Assembly (NCBI RefSeq): GCF_043944905.1
Contig: NZ_JBIMSN010000056.1
Coordinates: 31,372 to 95,371, forward strand
Length of the DNA stretch: 64,000 bases
Direction of reading: 5' to 3'
Origin: Antrihabitans spumae
GTDB lineage: Bacteria > Actinomycetota > Actinomycetes > Mycobacteriales > Mycobacteriaceae
Below, in pieces: positions 6,741 to 15,723 of the stretch. The notes below the pieces were generated by a model that worked only from the letters and a program-made list of their open reading frames with translations, was not told the DNA's origin and searched no databases. Numbering within the stretch: position 1 is the stretch's first letter; the number at the start of each line of letters is the position of its first letter. The position numbers were made by a program, and so were the translations under genes.

Positions 6741-7493
6741 ATGCTCCGCCGCAGCCTTCGCCACATCGTTCGGTATCCGTCGATGACGATAACGCTGATT
6801 GCCTTGCCGCTCGTCTTCCTGCTGCTGTTCGTCTACGTCTTCGGCGGCACACTCGGGAGCGGCCTCGGCGGCGAGTCCGTGGGTCGTGCGGCATACATCA
6901 ACTATGTGACGCCGGGAATCCTGTTGTTGGCCATCGCAGGCGGCGCGACGGGTACTGCGGTGTCGGTCGCTACCGACATGACAGAAGGCATAGTCGCGCG
7001 TTTTCGCACAATGCGGATCTCGCAGTCGTCGGTGCTCACGGGACACGTTCTCGGCAGCATGATCCAGACGGCGCTGTGCGTGGTCGTCGTTCTCGGCGTA
7101 GCACTTGCGATCGGTTTTCGCCCAACCGCCGGCCCGCTGGAATGGGTTGCGGCACTTGGCCTGCTAGCCCTCATCACCCTGGCCTTGACGTGGATCTCGG
7201 TCGCGCTCGGAATGATCTCGAAGAGCGTCGAAACCGCGAGCAACCTCCCGACCCCGTTCGCGTTGCTGCCTTTCCTCGGGAGCGGCTTCGTGCCGACGGA
7301 CTCGATGCCGACCGTGTTGCGTTGGTTCGCCGAGTACCAACCCTTCACGCCCATCATCGAGACGCTGCGCGGACTGTTGCTCGGCTCGGCCATAGGGTCG
7401 AGCGCGGTCGTCGCGATCGGCTGGTCGTTCGCCATCGGCCTTGCCGGATTCTTCTGGGCGCGAGCCTTGTTCAGAAAGAGTCCGGCAGTCTGA
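6741..7493 (+). CDS. ABC transporter permease, DrrB/ABC-2 type
   Basis: A 250-aa membrane protein with six predicted helices (about residues 18-37, 53-75, 100-125, 133-155, 168-185, 220-245) and the ABC-2 permease segment IVARFRTMRISQSSVLTGHV. It pairs with the ATPase upstream. The annotated ATG 6741 has no obvious ribosome-binding site. Thirteen codons earlier, at 6702, the frame reads ATA-ACA-ACC-CTC (I-TTLSYAAKDSATMLRR), which matches the expected N-terminus of DrrB proteins but with ATA instead of ATG. An ATGA start/stop overlap appears to have become ATAA. The true start is therefore uncertain. Confidence 0.88.
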   Translation: MLRRSLRHIVRYPSMTITLIALPLVFLLLFVYVFGGTLGSGLGGESVGRAAYINYVTPGILLLAIAGGATGTAVSVATDMTEGIVARFRTMRISQSSVLTGHVLGSMIQTALCVVVVLGVALAIGFRPTAGPLEWVAALGLLALITLALTWISVALGMISKSVETASNLPTPFALLPFLGSGFVPTDSMPTVLRWFAEYQPFTPIIETLRGLLLGSAIGSSAVVAIGWSFAIGLAGFFWARALFRKSPAV

Positions 7494-7505
7494 CGCCGAT
7501 CCGGA

Positions 7506-8312
7506 TCAGGCCGTCTTCGTAGTCGACGATGCGGCTGAACTTCCGTCGAGCAGGATCTTGGCGATCAGCGCCGGATCGTCGGACATCGGAACGTGGCCGA
7601 GCCGCGGCAAGACGGACAGTTGCGCAGCGGGGAATTGTTCGAGCACACGTCGAGCCTGGTAGACCGGTAGCACGAGATCCCGTCGGCCCCACGCCACCGT
7701 TACCGGGATAGCTGGATCGACGACAGCGGGGAGCACGAACGGAAGCGGCCCCAGCGGATCGAGTACCTCGTTCGCCATCAAAGACCGACTGTCGACCAAC
7801 GCGTCATCGTAGGAGATACGACTTGGCTTCGCAAAGAACGGCGCCAACGCTGCATATCGAATTGGCCTGAATTGCAACGCTTGCGGCAGACGATCGCCCG
7901 TGATCTTCGCCAAGGTTCGAATCGAAACGAACGTCGCACGTGCACGCTTCTGATCGAGCCTGTTGACGAAGAAGCCCGCGGGCGACAGCGCGGTCGCGGA
8001 GACAACTTCGCCGCGAGCCGCGAGCGCCAGCGCCAGCCAGCCACCCAACGAGTTGCCTGCGATGTGCGCTCTTTCGCCTTCCGGCGTTACTTCAGCGACG
8101 AACGCACTCAACTCGTCGGTCAGGAACTCGAGCATGTTGGGAGGCTGCCCGACCGCGGGCGACTCTCCATGGCCTGGCAGGTCGACCGTCACCACCCGCC
8201 GGTACGGCGTCAGTCGGTCGAGCAGCACGTCCCAGCCCTGCCGACGGTGTGTGACCCCGTGGACGAGAACCAGCGTCGGACCCGAACCGGAGATGTCATG
8301 CGCCAGTTTCAT
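7506..8312 (-). CDS. Alpha/beta-fold hydrolase
   Basis: A 268-aa alpha/beta hydrolase. The visible parts are the oxyanion-loop VLVHGVTH (residues 15-22), VVTVDLPGHGES, the nucleophile elbow GNSLGG with the catalytic Ser, a cap region (about 125-190), the acid in VAWGRRDLVLPV and the base in LPRLGHVPMSDDP. The triad Ser-Asp-His is intact. No signal peptide is present, so it is cytoplasmic. It is convergent with the ABC permease (12-bp gap) and lies 18 bp downstream of the DctA-like gene on the same strand. Substrate not predictable; esterase, lactonase or C-C hydrolase are all possible. Confidence 0.88.
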   Translation of the reverse strand: MKLAHDISGSGPTLVLVHGVTHRRQGWDVLLDRLTPYRRVVTVDLPGHGESPAVGQPPNMLEFLTDELSAFVAEVTPEGERAHIAGNSLGGWLALALAARGEVVSATALSPAGFFVNRLDQKRARATFVSIRTLAKITGDRLPQALQFRPIRYAALAPFFAKPSRISYDDALVDSRSLMANEVLDPLGPLPFVLPAVVDPAIPVTVAWGRRDLVLPVYQARRVLEQFPAAQLSVLPRLGHVPMSDDPALIAKILLDGSSAASSTTKTA

Positions 8313-8330
8313 ATGGCGATGCTATCCAAC

Positions 8331-9707
<1,377 letters not shown>

Positions 9708-9847
9708 GGTGGGAACGTACGACCGGTCGATGACGCTTTTATTATCGATGTGTTCCAACGGGCAATAGTTTGATCGCGGGCGAGAACCCATCCTGGAAAT
9801 TGTGGGTCGCGTGCGTCTCAATTTCGCCCATACGGTTCAATTCGGAC

Positions 9848-10732
9848 ATGACCCTCGCTGCAAGTCAGATCGATTCGCCAGTCGTCACGATCTTTTTGCC
9901 CCTCGCGTTGGCCGTCATCATGTTCGGACTCGGACTCACCCTGACGATCGCCGACTTCAAGCGAGTCGCAAAGGTACCGAAGGCAGCGATCATCGCGCTG
10001 GCCGTCCAGATCCTCGTTCTGCCGGCGATCTGCTTCGGCCTCGTCCTGCTGTTTGCGCTACCCAACGAACTCGCTGTCGGCATGATGCTGCTCGCGGCTG
10101 CTCCGGGTGGAACGACGGCGAACCTGTTCAGCCACCTGGCAGGCGGTGACGTCGCATTGAACATCACGCTGACGGCGATCAATTCCGTGCTCGCCGTCGT
10201 AACCCTGGCGCTCATCGTCGGACTTTCGGTCGCGTACTTCCTGGACGGCGACGAGAACATCGGCTTGCAGCCGCAGAAGATGCTGCAGGTGTTTGCAATC
10301 GTGCTCGTCCCCGTTGCCATCGGAATGTTCGTGCACGCACGGTATTCGGCCTTCGCTGCGCGGATGGAACGGCCGGTGAAGATCGCGTCGGTCGCGATCC
10401 TCGTCATCGTGGTCGTGCTCGCACTGATCGGCAATTTCGAAGCGCTGTCCGAGCACGTTCTCACGATCGGCGCTGTCGCGTTGCTGTTGTGCTCGCTGAG
10501 TCTCGCAATCGGCTACTGGATTCCGAAACTTGCAGGGGTGCAGCGCCGCCAGGCAATTGCGTCGGGTTTCGAGATCGGTATCCACAACTCGACGCTGGCG
10601 ATCACCATCGCGATCTCGGTGATCGGCAACGAGGAAATGGCGATCCCACCCGCGATTTACGGCGTGCTTATGTACCTCCCGGCGGCGGTGATGTTGAGAC
10701 TGCTCCGCCGCCATGAGTCCGTCGAAGCCTAG
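9848..10732 (+). CDS. Bile acid:sodium symporter family protein (BASS/YocS-like)
   Basis: A 294-aa protein, with ATG 9848 chosen because the conserved region begins at once (SPVVTIFLPLALAVIMFGLG). About nine membrane helices are visible, with the BASS signatures MMLLAAAPGGTTANLFSHLA, GGDVALNITLTAINSVLA and, near the C-terminus, EIGIHNSTLAITIAISVI. These N/G/T-rich broken-helix motifs form the sodium and substrate sites in the family. Bacterial members carry organic anions; the substrate here is unknown. It is convergent with the MpaB-1 pseudogene, the two overlapping by 4 nt at 10729-10732. Confidence 0.88.
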   Translation: MTLAASQIDSPVVTIFLPLALAVIMFGLGLTLTIADFKRVAKVPKAAIIALAVQILVLPAICFGLVLLFALPNELAVGMMLLAAAPGGTTANLFSHLAGGDVALNITLTAINSVLAVVTLALIVGLSVAYFLDGDENIGLQPQKMLQVFAIVLVPVAIGMFVHARYSAFAARMERPVKIASVAILVIVVVLALIGNFEALSEHVLTIGAVALLLCSLSLAIGYWIPKLAGVQRRQAIASGFEIGIHNSTLAITIAISVIGNEEMAIPPAIYGVLMYLPAAVMLRLLRRHESVEA

Positions 10733-11700
10733 GCAGTCGCCGAGTCTTCTACCGCCACAGCGCGTTTGCCGTACAGCGCCCGAGCCTGCTCGGGAGTGAC
10801 CGTCGTCGCGCGCAACGGCGGCGCACCCTCGTAGTTCTGGCGCAGCACCGAATGTGTCATCGGCAGAACCGGTTTGATCACTCCGAGTTCGATTTTCGGG
10901 CTGCTGGTCATCTTGACCACCGTGCTCACGAACGGCTTGAAACCCCGGTCGACAAGATTCGGCTGGTCGAAGTCGCCGAGCTCGCGCATCCATTTCGGCA
11001 GCGAGGCGATAGTCGCCGGTGCAAGGAGGCGGCTGAGACCCCAGAACGGCAGCTTGCCGTTGGCATACGGGGTGCGCAGTAGGTAGTGCATCGCCTTGTG
11101 CGCATGCTCGGACGAGCACAGTTGCGGCCGCATCCGCGCGAAGTACTCCCGGACCTCATCGCGGGACGACGGCACATCGGACGGCTTGCAGGTCTGCAGT
11201 TCAGCGGCGACCACACACTCGCGCCAGTACTGCGCTTCCTCGTCAGGGCTCAGCGGGCCGGGTCCGTACAGCTCGTAGCACTTGAGCACCGAATGCCAAC
11301 CGGTAACGTGGATCCACAGCTGTGACGCGGGATCGTTTGCGCTGTAGCGCTTTCCACTGATCGGCTCGATACCCGTCGCCTTTGCGTGGACGCGCTGGAG
11401 CATCTCCGATGTCTGGATGGCAGAGCGGCTGTCGCCGATCGCGGCGATCAAGAAGTAGGACAGTGTCCCGTCGAGGCGGCCCTTCGGGTCGGTGTAGATG
11501 CCTTACTCGTCAGCGACCGCGGCGGCGAGAAACGGATCGAAATGTTCGAGCACGACAGAGCGCTGGAATCCGATCAGCGCCGTCGGAGCGGTCCAGACCT
11601 TCCAGGTCGGCGAATCCGGTCCGAAGAATCCGTAGTCCTGGCGACGCTGCGTCGGGTCGAACGGCCAGCCGCGTTTGGCGATCTCGTGTGCACCACTCAT
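10729..11700 (-). pseudogene. MpaB/DUF2236 oxygenase gene interrupted by an in-frame TAA
   Basis: The reading frame runs from ATG 11700 (MSGAHEIAKRGWPFDPTQ, preceded by GAGGAGGACGCACAC) to a TAA at 11505-11503, then continues in the same frame with GIYTDPKGRLDGTLSYFLIA to the normal end at 10729. Joined, it is a 323-codon MpaB/DUF2236 protein with family segments LEHFDPFLAAAVADE, LWIHVTGWHSVLKCYELYG and LSPDEEAQYWREC. A CAA-to-TAA transition (Gln to stop) at codon 66 explains the break. A downstream fragment of 240 residues starting at ATG 11451 could be made but would lack the N-terminus. Family members are heme-dependent oxygenases or peroxygenases. Confidence 0.8.
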
Positions 11701-11737
11701 GTGTGCGTCCTCCTCGTTGAGGTTTATGGGGTCAGTG

Positions 11738-12364
11738 TCACGCATGCCGGAAGGCACGGTAGACGGCGTTGCCGATGAAGTCGGCGAGTTCTGCTGGTGT
11801 CCAGTCGGATTCGTCGTGCAGCAGCGAACGCACCGCACCCTCGCTTGCGGACATGAAGTGCTCAACGAGCACTGGTAGCTTGCGCTCGATGTCGACCGTT
11901 CCCCACAGTTCCAGGGTCGGCCTGATGCGGCGTGCGAAGAAGTCAGCGACCACCGAACGACCGCGGCCGAACTTGTCGGCGACGGCGGGGTCCGGATCGG
12001 CGTCGAAGACGATGCGCCACGAATCCGTGCGGGCTGCGACAGTGTCGAGCAGCGCGCGGAAACCGTCGACGAACACTTGCGCGTCTGCATCAGCGCGGCC
12101 GCGCGGAAGTGCTGCGATCGCGCCGGAGATGAGGTTCTGCTCTTCACGGCGCAGCATCGCCTCGATGAGTGACACACGATCGGTGAAGCACGAGTAGACG
12201 ACCGGCCGTGTGACCTGCATCCGATCGGCGACGGCGCCGATGGTGACTGCGGCGACCCCCTGCTCCACCGCAATCGCCAAGGCAGCGTCCAGCACCTGCG
12301 GACGTCGCTTTTCCGGTCCGAGGTGCGCTGCCCGCGCACGCCGATCCGAAGTTTCTACACTCAT
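11738..12364 (-). CDS. TetR family transcriptional regulator
   Basis: A 208-aa TetR regulator. The N-terminal DNA-binding domain (residues about 18-65) contains VLDAALAIAVEQGVAAVTIG then the recognition part VADRMQVTRPVVYSCFTDRV. The C-terminal ligand domain ends with a helix NAVYRAFRHA. ATG 12364 (MSVETSDRRARAA) is preferred over an upstream ATG at 12430, which would read through the intergenic operator and overlap the divergent gene. It is divergent from the acyl-CoA dehydrogenase gene and lies 37 bp upstream of the MpaB-1 gene on the same strand, so both are probable targets. Confidence 0.88.
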   Translation of the reverse strand: MSVETSDRRARAAHLGPEKRRPQVLDAALAIAVEQGVAAVTIGAVADRMQVTRPVVYSCFTDRVSLIEAMLRREEQNLISGAIAALPRGRADADAQVFVDGFRALLDTVAARTDSWRIVFDADPDPAVADKFGRGRSVVADFFARRIRPTLELWGTVDIERKLPVLVEHFMSASEGAVRSLLHDESDWTPAELADFIGNAVYRAFRHA

Positions 12365-12392
12365 GAATAATAATGCTACATTGCTGAATAAT
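12364..12392. promoter_or_regulatory. Candidate TetR operator between tetR and acyl-CoA dehydrogenase
   Basis: The 68-bp divergent gap is AT-rich against its surroundings. It holds two direct copies of TGAATAAT (12364-12371 and 12385-12392), 21 bp apart (two helical turns), flanking the short inverted repeat AATG-CTA-CATT (12372-12382). This is the only structured sequence between the two starts and overlaps the tetR start. Binding by the adjacent TetR protein is inferred. Confidence 0.5.
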
Positions 12393-12432
12393 TGTTGCCA
12401 ACCCCGGACCCGTTTCGATCCGAAGGACACCG

Positions 12433-14301
12433 ATGACCGCCCTGTTCAATCCGCGCACACCAGACTTTTCCGAGTTCGACGCGCCGACCCGACGCATCTT
12501 CGAAGCGACGATCGACTATTTCGAAACGCTCGGAAAACGCCAGCTCCTCGAAGACGATCGCGAGCGCGTCTGGTACGCCGACTTCCTCGACTTCGTCAAG
12601 CGCGAGCGGGTGTTCGCGACACTGCTGACACCGGCTGCCGAGGCGGCGGGCGACCCTGACAAGCGTTGGGACACAGCGCGTATCGCGATGATGAGCAAGA
12701 TTCTCGGGTTCTACGGCATCCAGTACTGGTACGTCTGGCAGGTCAGCATCCTCGGCCTAGGGCCAATCTGGCAGTCCAGCAACGCAGACGCCAAGCGCAA
12801 GGCAGCCGATCTACTCGATTCGGGCGCAATCTTTGCGTTCGGTCTCTCCGAAAAGGAGCACGGCGCCGACATCTACCAGACCGACATGGTGTTGACGCCG
12901 AACTCCCGTGGTGGCTACTCGGCGAGCGGTGGCAAGTACTACATCGGCAACGGCAACCTTGCGGGCATGGTCTCGGTGTTCGGCCGCATCGAGGGCATCG
13001 AGGGTCCGGAAGGCTACGTCTTCTTCGTCGCCGACAGCCAGCACAAGGCCTACAAGCTGCGAGACAACGTCGTTGCATCTCAGATGTACGTCGCCGCATT
13101 CGATCTGGAGAAATATCCCGTCGCCAAGAAAGACATCCTGCACACCGGGCCGGCAGCGTTCGATGCGGCGATCAACACCGTCAACGTCGGCAAGTTCAAC
13201 CTCGGCTTCGGTGCGATCGGCATAGTCGAGCACTCGTTCTACGAGGCACTCACCCACGCCGAGAACCGCGTCCTCTTCGACACGAAGGTCACCGACTTCG
13301 CCCAGGTCCGCCGACTCTTCACCGACAGCTACGCGCGTCTGCTCGCCATGAAGCTCTACAGCGAGCGCTCGATCGACTACATGCGGTCGGCGTCGATCGA
13401 CGATCGCCGTTACGTGCTCTACAACTCGATCGAAAAGATGACGGTCACGCGCCAGGGGCTCAAGGCGATCGAGGACATGTTCGACATCATTTCGGCGCGC
13501 GGCTTCGAGAAGGACACGTACTTCCAGATGGGCGCGCTCGGCATCATGGGTCTGCCCAAGCTCGAGGGCACGGTCCACATCAACTTGGCGCTGGCGTTGA
13601 AGTTCATGCCGAACTACCTCTTCAACCCGGCCGACACCAGCTTGGCACTACTCGGACTGCGCGATCCGAAGAAGGCGGAGCAGAGCCGCATTCCCGACGG
13701 CGCGTTCCGAACGGCATTCTCGCTCTCCCGCAAGGCAATTCGCTCCGCCGGACCGGTTGTGAAACGCCTGCGGCCTGCGAAGTCGGCGTTCGCACCCGTG
13801 CCGACCCGTCGCGATTTCGCGGACGACAAGTTTCTGTTCGAACAGGGACCGACGAAGGGCCTGTTCAAGGTCAAGTTCCACGACTGGCGCCCGACCTTCG
13901 AGAAGGCTGCTCATCTGCCCAACGTCGGCAAGTTCGTCGAGCAGATCGACGCACTGCAGGCGCTGCTCGGTAGTGCCCCGCCGTCGAAGTCGCAGCGAGC
14001 CGACCTCGATTTCCTGCTGTCGTTCGGCGAGATGTTCTCGTTGATCCCGTTCGCGGAGCTGATCCTGGAACAGGCCGCGATCGCCGGCACGGACGACGCG
14101 GTGGTCGACCAGATCTTCGACGTCTTCGTCCGCGACTTCTCGACGCATGCGCTGGCGCTGTCCGCCAAGCCGACGGCAACGCCGGCCCAATACGCTGGTG
14201 CGCTGAGGTGCATCCAGCGTCCGGTCGCCGATGCCGAGCGTTTCGAGACGGTGTGGGCACAGGCTCGCGCACATGCGAACACCTATGAGATGAATCCCTG
14301 A
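12433..14301 (+). CDS. Acyl-CoA dehydrogenase family flavoprotein (large form)
   Basis: A 622-aa protein, longer than the usual 380-400 residues of simple acyl-CoA dehydrogenases and nearer the acyl-CoA oxidase/large FadE class. FAD/substrate-binding segments are visible: FAFGLSEKEHGADIYQTDMV (residues about 135-155), YSASGGKYYIGNGNLAGMVS, NVGKFNLGFGAIGIVEHSFY and AIEDMFDIISARGFEKDTYF. The last 180 residues are an additional helical domain. A GAAGGACACCG ribosome-binding region precedes the ATG. It oxidises an acyl-CoA by family; chain length and electron acceptor are unknown. Control by the divergent TetR is likely. A strong hairpin follows the gene. Confidence 0.88.
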   Translation: MTALFNPRTPDFSEFDAPTRRIFEATIDYFETLGKRQLLEDDRERVWYADFLDFVKRERVFATLLTPAAEAAGDPDKRWDTARIAMMSKILGFYGIQYWYVWQVSILGLGPIWQSSNADAKRKAADLLDSGAIFAFGLSEKEHGADIYQTDMVLTPNSRGGYSASGGKYYIGNGNLAGMVSVFGRIEGIEGPEGYVFFVADSQHKAYKLRDNVVASQMYVAAFDLEKYPVAKKDILHTGPAAFDAAINTVNVGKFNLGFGAIGIVEHSFYEALTHAENRVLFDTKVTDFAQVRRLFTDSYARLLAMKLYSERSIDYMRSASIDDRRYVLYNSIEKMTVTRQGLKAIEDMFDIISARGFEKDTYFQMGALGIMGLPKLEGTVHINLALALKFMPNYLFNPADTSLALLGLRDPKKAEQSRIPDGAFRTAFSLSRKAIRSAGPVVKRLRPAKSAFAPVPTRRDFADDKFLFEQGPTKGLFKVKFHDWRPTFEKAAHLPNVGKFVEQIDALQALLGSAPPSKSQRADLDFLLSFGEMFSLIPFAELILEQAAIAGTDDAVVDQIFDVFVRDFSTHALALSAKPTATPAQYAGALRCIQRPVADAERFETVWAQARAHANTYEMNP

Positions 14302-14314
14302 TCCAGCGCTGACT

Positions 14315-14349
14315 GCCGCCTCGATCCGAATCGTTCGGGTCGGGGCGGC
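14315..14349 (+). terminator. Hairpin after the acyl-CoA dehydrogenase gene
   Basis: GCCGCCTCGATCCGAA pairs with the downstream TTCGGGTCGGGGCGGC, with G-T wobbles only and a two-base loop, giving a stem of about 16 bp that begins 13 bp after the stop codon. No T-run follows, so it is a terminator by position and strength rather than a classic intrinsic one. Confidence 0.55.
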
Positions 14350-14383
14350 CCTGTCTACTCGACTTGGTTCGCGATACAGTGAG

Positions 14384-14402
14384 AGAGTTATCGCATAACT
14401 CT
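14384..14402. promoter_or_regulatory. Operator-like palindrome upstream of the second MpaB gene
   Basis: AGAGTTAT (14384-14391) and ATAACTCT (14395-14402) form a perfect 8-bp inverted repeat around CGC, extendable to 11 bp per arm with one mismatch. It lies 26 bp before the GTG start, just downstream of a -10-like TACAGT (14375-14380), so it would cover the transcription start. The half-site differs from the sequence beside tetR at 12.37 kb, so a different regulator, probably encoded elsewhere, is expected. Confidence 0.6.
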
Positions 14403-14427
14403 TTCATCGTCGAGGGAGATCGCCATC

Positions 14428-15333
14428 GTGACCCGAGCAGTAGCCGAGATCAAGCCACCCGCCCGTCCTTCGCGGCGTCCCATCGAGCCGGGGACCCGGA
14501 TGTGGGACGAAACCGGGCTCGTCTCCTTCTCGCTGACTGCCGGGACAGCGTTTTTGTTGCAGACGATGGAACCGACCATCTCGACCGTTGTCGACGAACA
14601 CTCGACCTTCCGGACCGACCCACTCGGCCGGGCAGCGCGCAGCATCGCGTCGGTGATGATGTGGGTGTACGGCGGTGACGAGGCGATCGCAGAGGCCGAT
14701 CGCCTGCGCGAGATGCACAGGCACCTGAATTCGGTTGACGCTCATGGCGTCCGACACACCGCCCTGTCGACCAAACCGTGGGCATGGGTACTGCACACCG
14801 GGACCTACGCCTTCTGTGAGGGCGCGAAATATTTTGCCAGGCAACCTCTTTCGTACGCCGAGAAGGAGGCGTACTACCAAGAAACTGTGCAGTTGATGCG
14901 CAACTTCAGGGTCGCCGAGAAGGAAATCCCCGCGACGTACGCGGATTTCGTCGTCTACTTCGAAGACGTCGTCGCTCACGATTTGAAGGCAACAGCCGTC
15001 ACGCAGGACTTCCTGCGGCTGTCCGCGCAGCTGCCCGCACCACCGCAACTGCCGCGGGCGTTCAGACCGCTGTGGACCGCGGTCACCGCACCCATCGGCA
15101 AGATGCAATACCTCGCGACCGTTGGCTCCACCCCCGAAGTAGCACGCCGCAAACTCGGGATCGAATGGACAGCGACGGACGAACGCAAACTCCGCGCCCT
15201 CGGCTGGGCCGTCGCCCGCGGTGTGCCGATGCTCCCGGAACGATTGCGGTACTTCCCTATTGCCTACGAAGCGCGCCGCCTGGAGCGGGACAAGCAGCGG
15301 CTGCGAAAGCTGATCGATCTTCGTCCGATGTAG
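14428..15333 (+). CDS. MpaB/DUF2236 family oxygenase
   Basis: A 301-aa protein starting at GTG 14428 with GAGGGAGAT upstream. DUF2236 features are the N-terminal MEPTISTVVDEHSTFRTDP, RAARSIASVMMWVYGGDE with ADRLREMHRHLN, the central WAWVLHTGTYAFCEGAKYF, and LSYAEKEAYYQETVQLMRNF. Family members (fungal MpaB, latex-clearing protein relatives) use heme b bound through conserved His residues; H-containing segments equivalent to these are present, but I cannot assign the ligand with certainty. It is a paralogue of the broken gene at 10.7-11.7 kb, with low similarity between the two. Probable role: oxidative cleavage or oxygenation of a hydrophobic substrate. Confidence 0.85.
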   Translation: MTRAVAEIKPPARPSRRPIEPGTRMWDETGLVSFSLTAGTAFLLQTMEPTISTVVDEHSTFRTDPLGRAARSIASVMMWVYGGDEAIAEADRLREMHRHLNSVDAHGVRHTALSTKPWAWVLHTGTYAFCEGAKYFARQPLSYAEKEAYYQETVQLMRNFRVAEKEIPATYADFVVYFEDVVAHDLKATAVTQDFLRLSAQLPAPPQLPRAFRPLWTAVTAPIGKMQYLATVGSTPEVARRKLGIEWTATDERKLRALGWAVARGVPMLPERLRYFPIAYEARRLERDKQRLRKLIDLRPM

Positions 15334-15612
15334 TCAGGTGTATACCCGGGTCGGGGTGATGAGCAGCGGCGAAGAGAAGCGCTCGGCGAATCGCTCCGGC
15401 GTGCCGAAGAGAACCCCGATTCTCTCGAGATACTTGGCTACGTAGGCGGGCTGCTCGTGCGCCGCAGACTGATCGGGAGCCGATTCGGCGACACCCTCGA
15501 CGCGAACGATATTGCGTCCGATATCCGTGCCGTCGAGCGTCAGACTCACCTTGGGATCGTGCCTTCCCTCGGTGCTGTCGCACGGGAAGCTACCCGCACG
15601 GTACGACAGTTC
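15334..15612 (-). pseudogene. Remnant of an Rv3369-like PPOX/F420-dependent oxidoreductase gene
   Basis: The minus strand encodes the C-terminal two-thirds of a pyridoxamine-5-phosphate-oxidase-like protein: HDPKVSLTLDGTDIGRNIVR, VEGVAESAPDQSAAHEQPAY, VAKYLERIGVLFGTPERFAE, ending SSPLLITPTRVYT at a TGA directly beside the MpaB stop (convergent). The N-terminal half expected for this family (T-x-x-x-x-G-x-P-x-x-x-P-V-W-F) is not found in any minus-strand frame upstream; similarity fades at about 15612. The region upstream is occupied by the start of an opposite-strand gene. I read it as a 5'-truncated, non-functional remnant. Confidence 0.55.
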
Positions 15613-15723
15613 GGTCGGGCCCCGCTCATCAAGGTGGGCCGACAACCAACCCTTGGGGCACTTCTTGCCGCGCTCGTCTGGACGGACCATTGGTGCTACC
15701 CAGGCGATCAGGAGTGCAATCCC

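Noticed and set aside
12666..13973. Open frame of 435 codons within the acyl-CoA dehydrogenase gene, same strand, shifted frame
   Set aside because: Arg/His-rich shadow of the real frame; no start signal and no recognisable domain.
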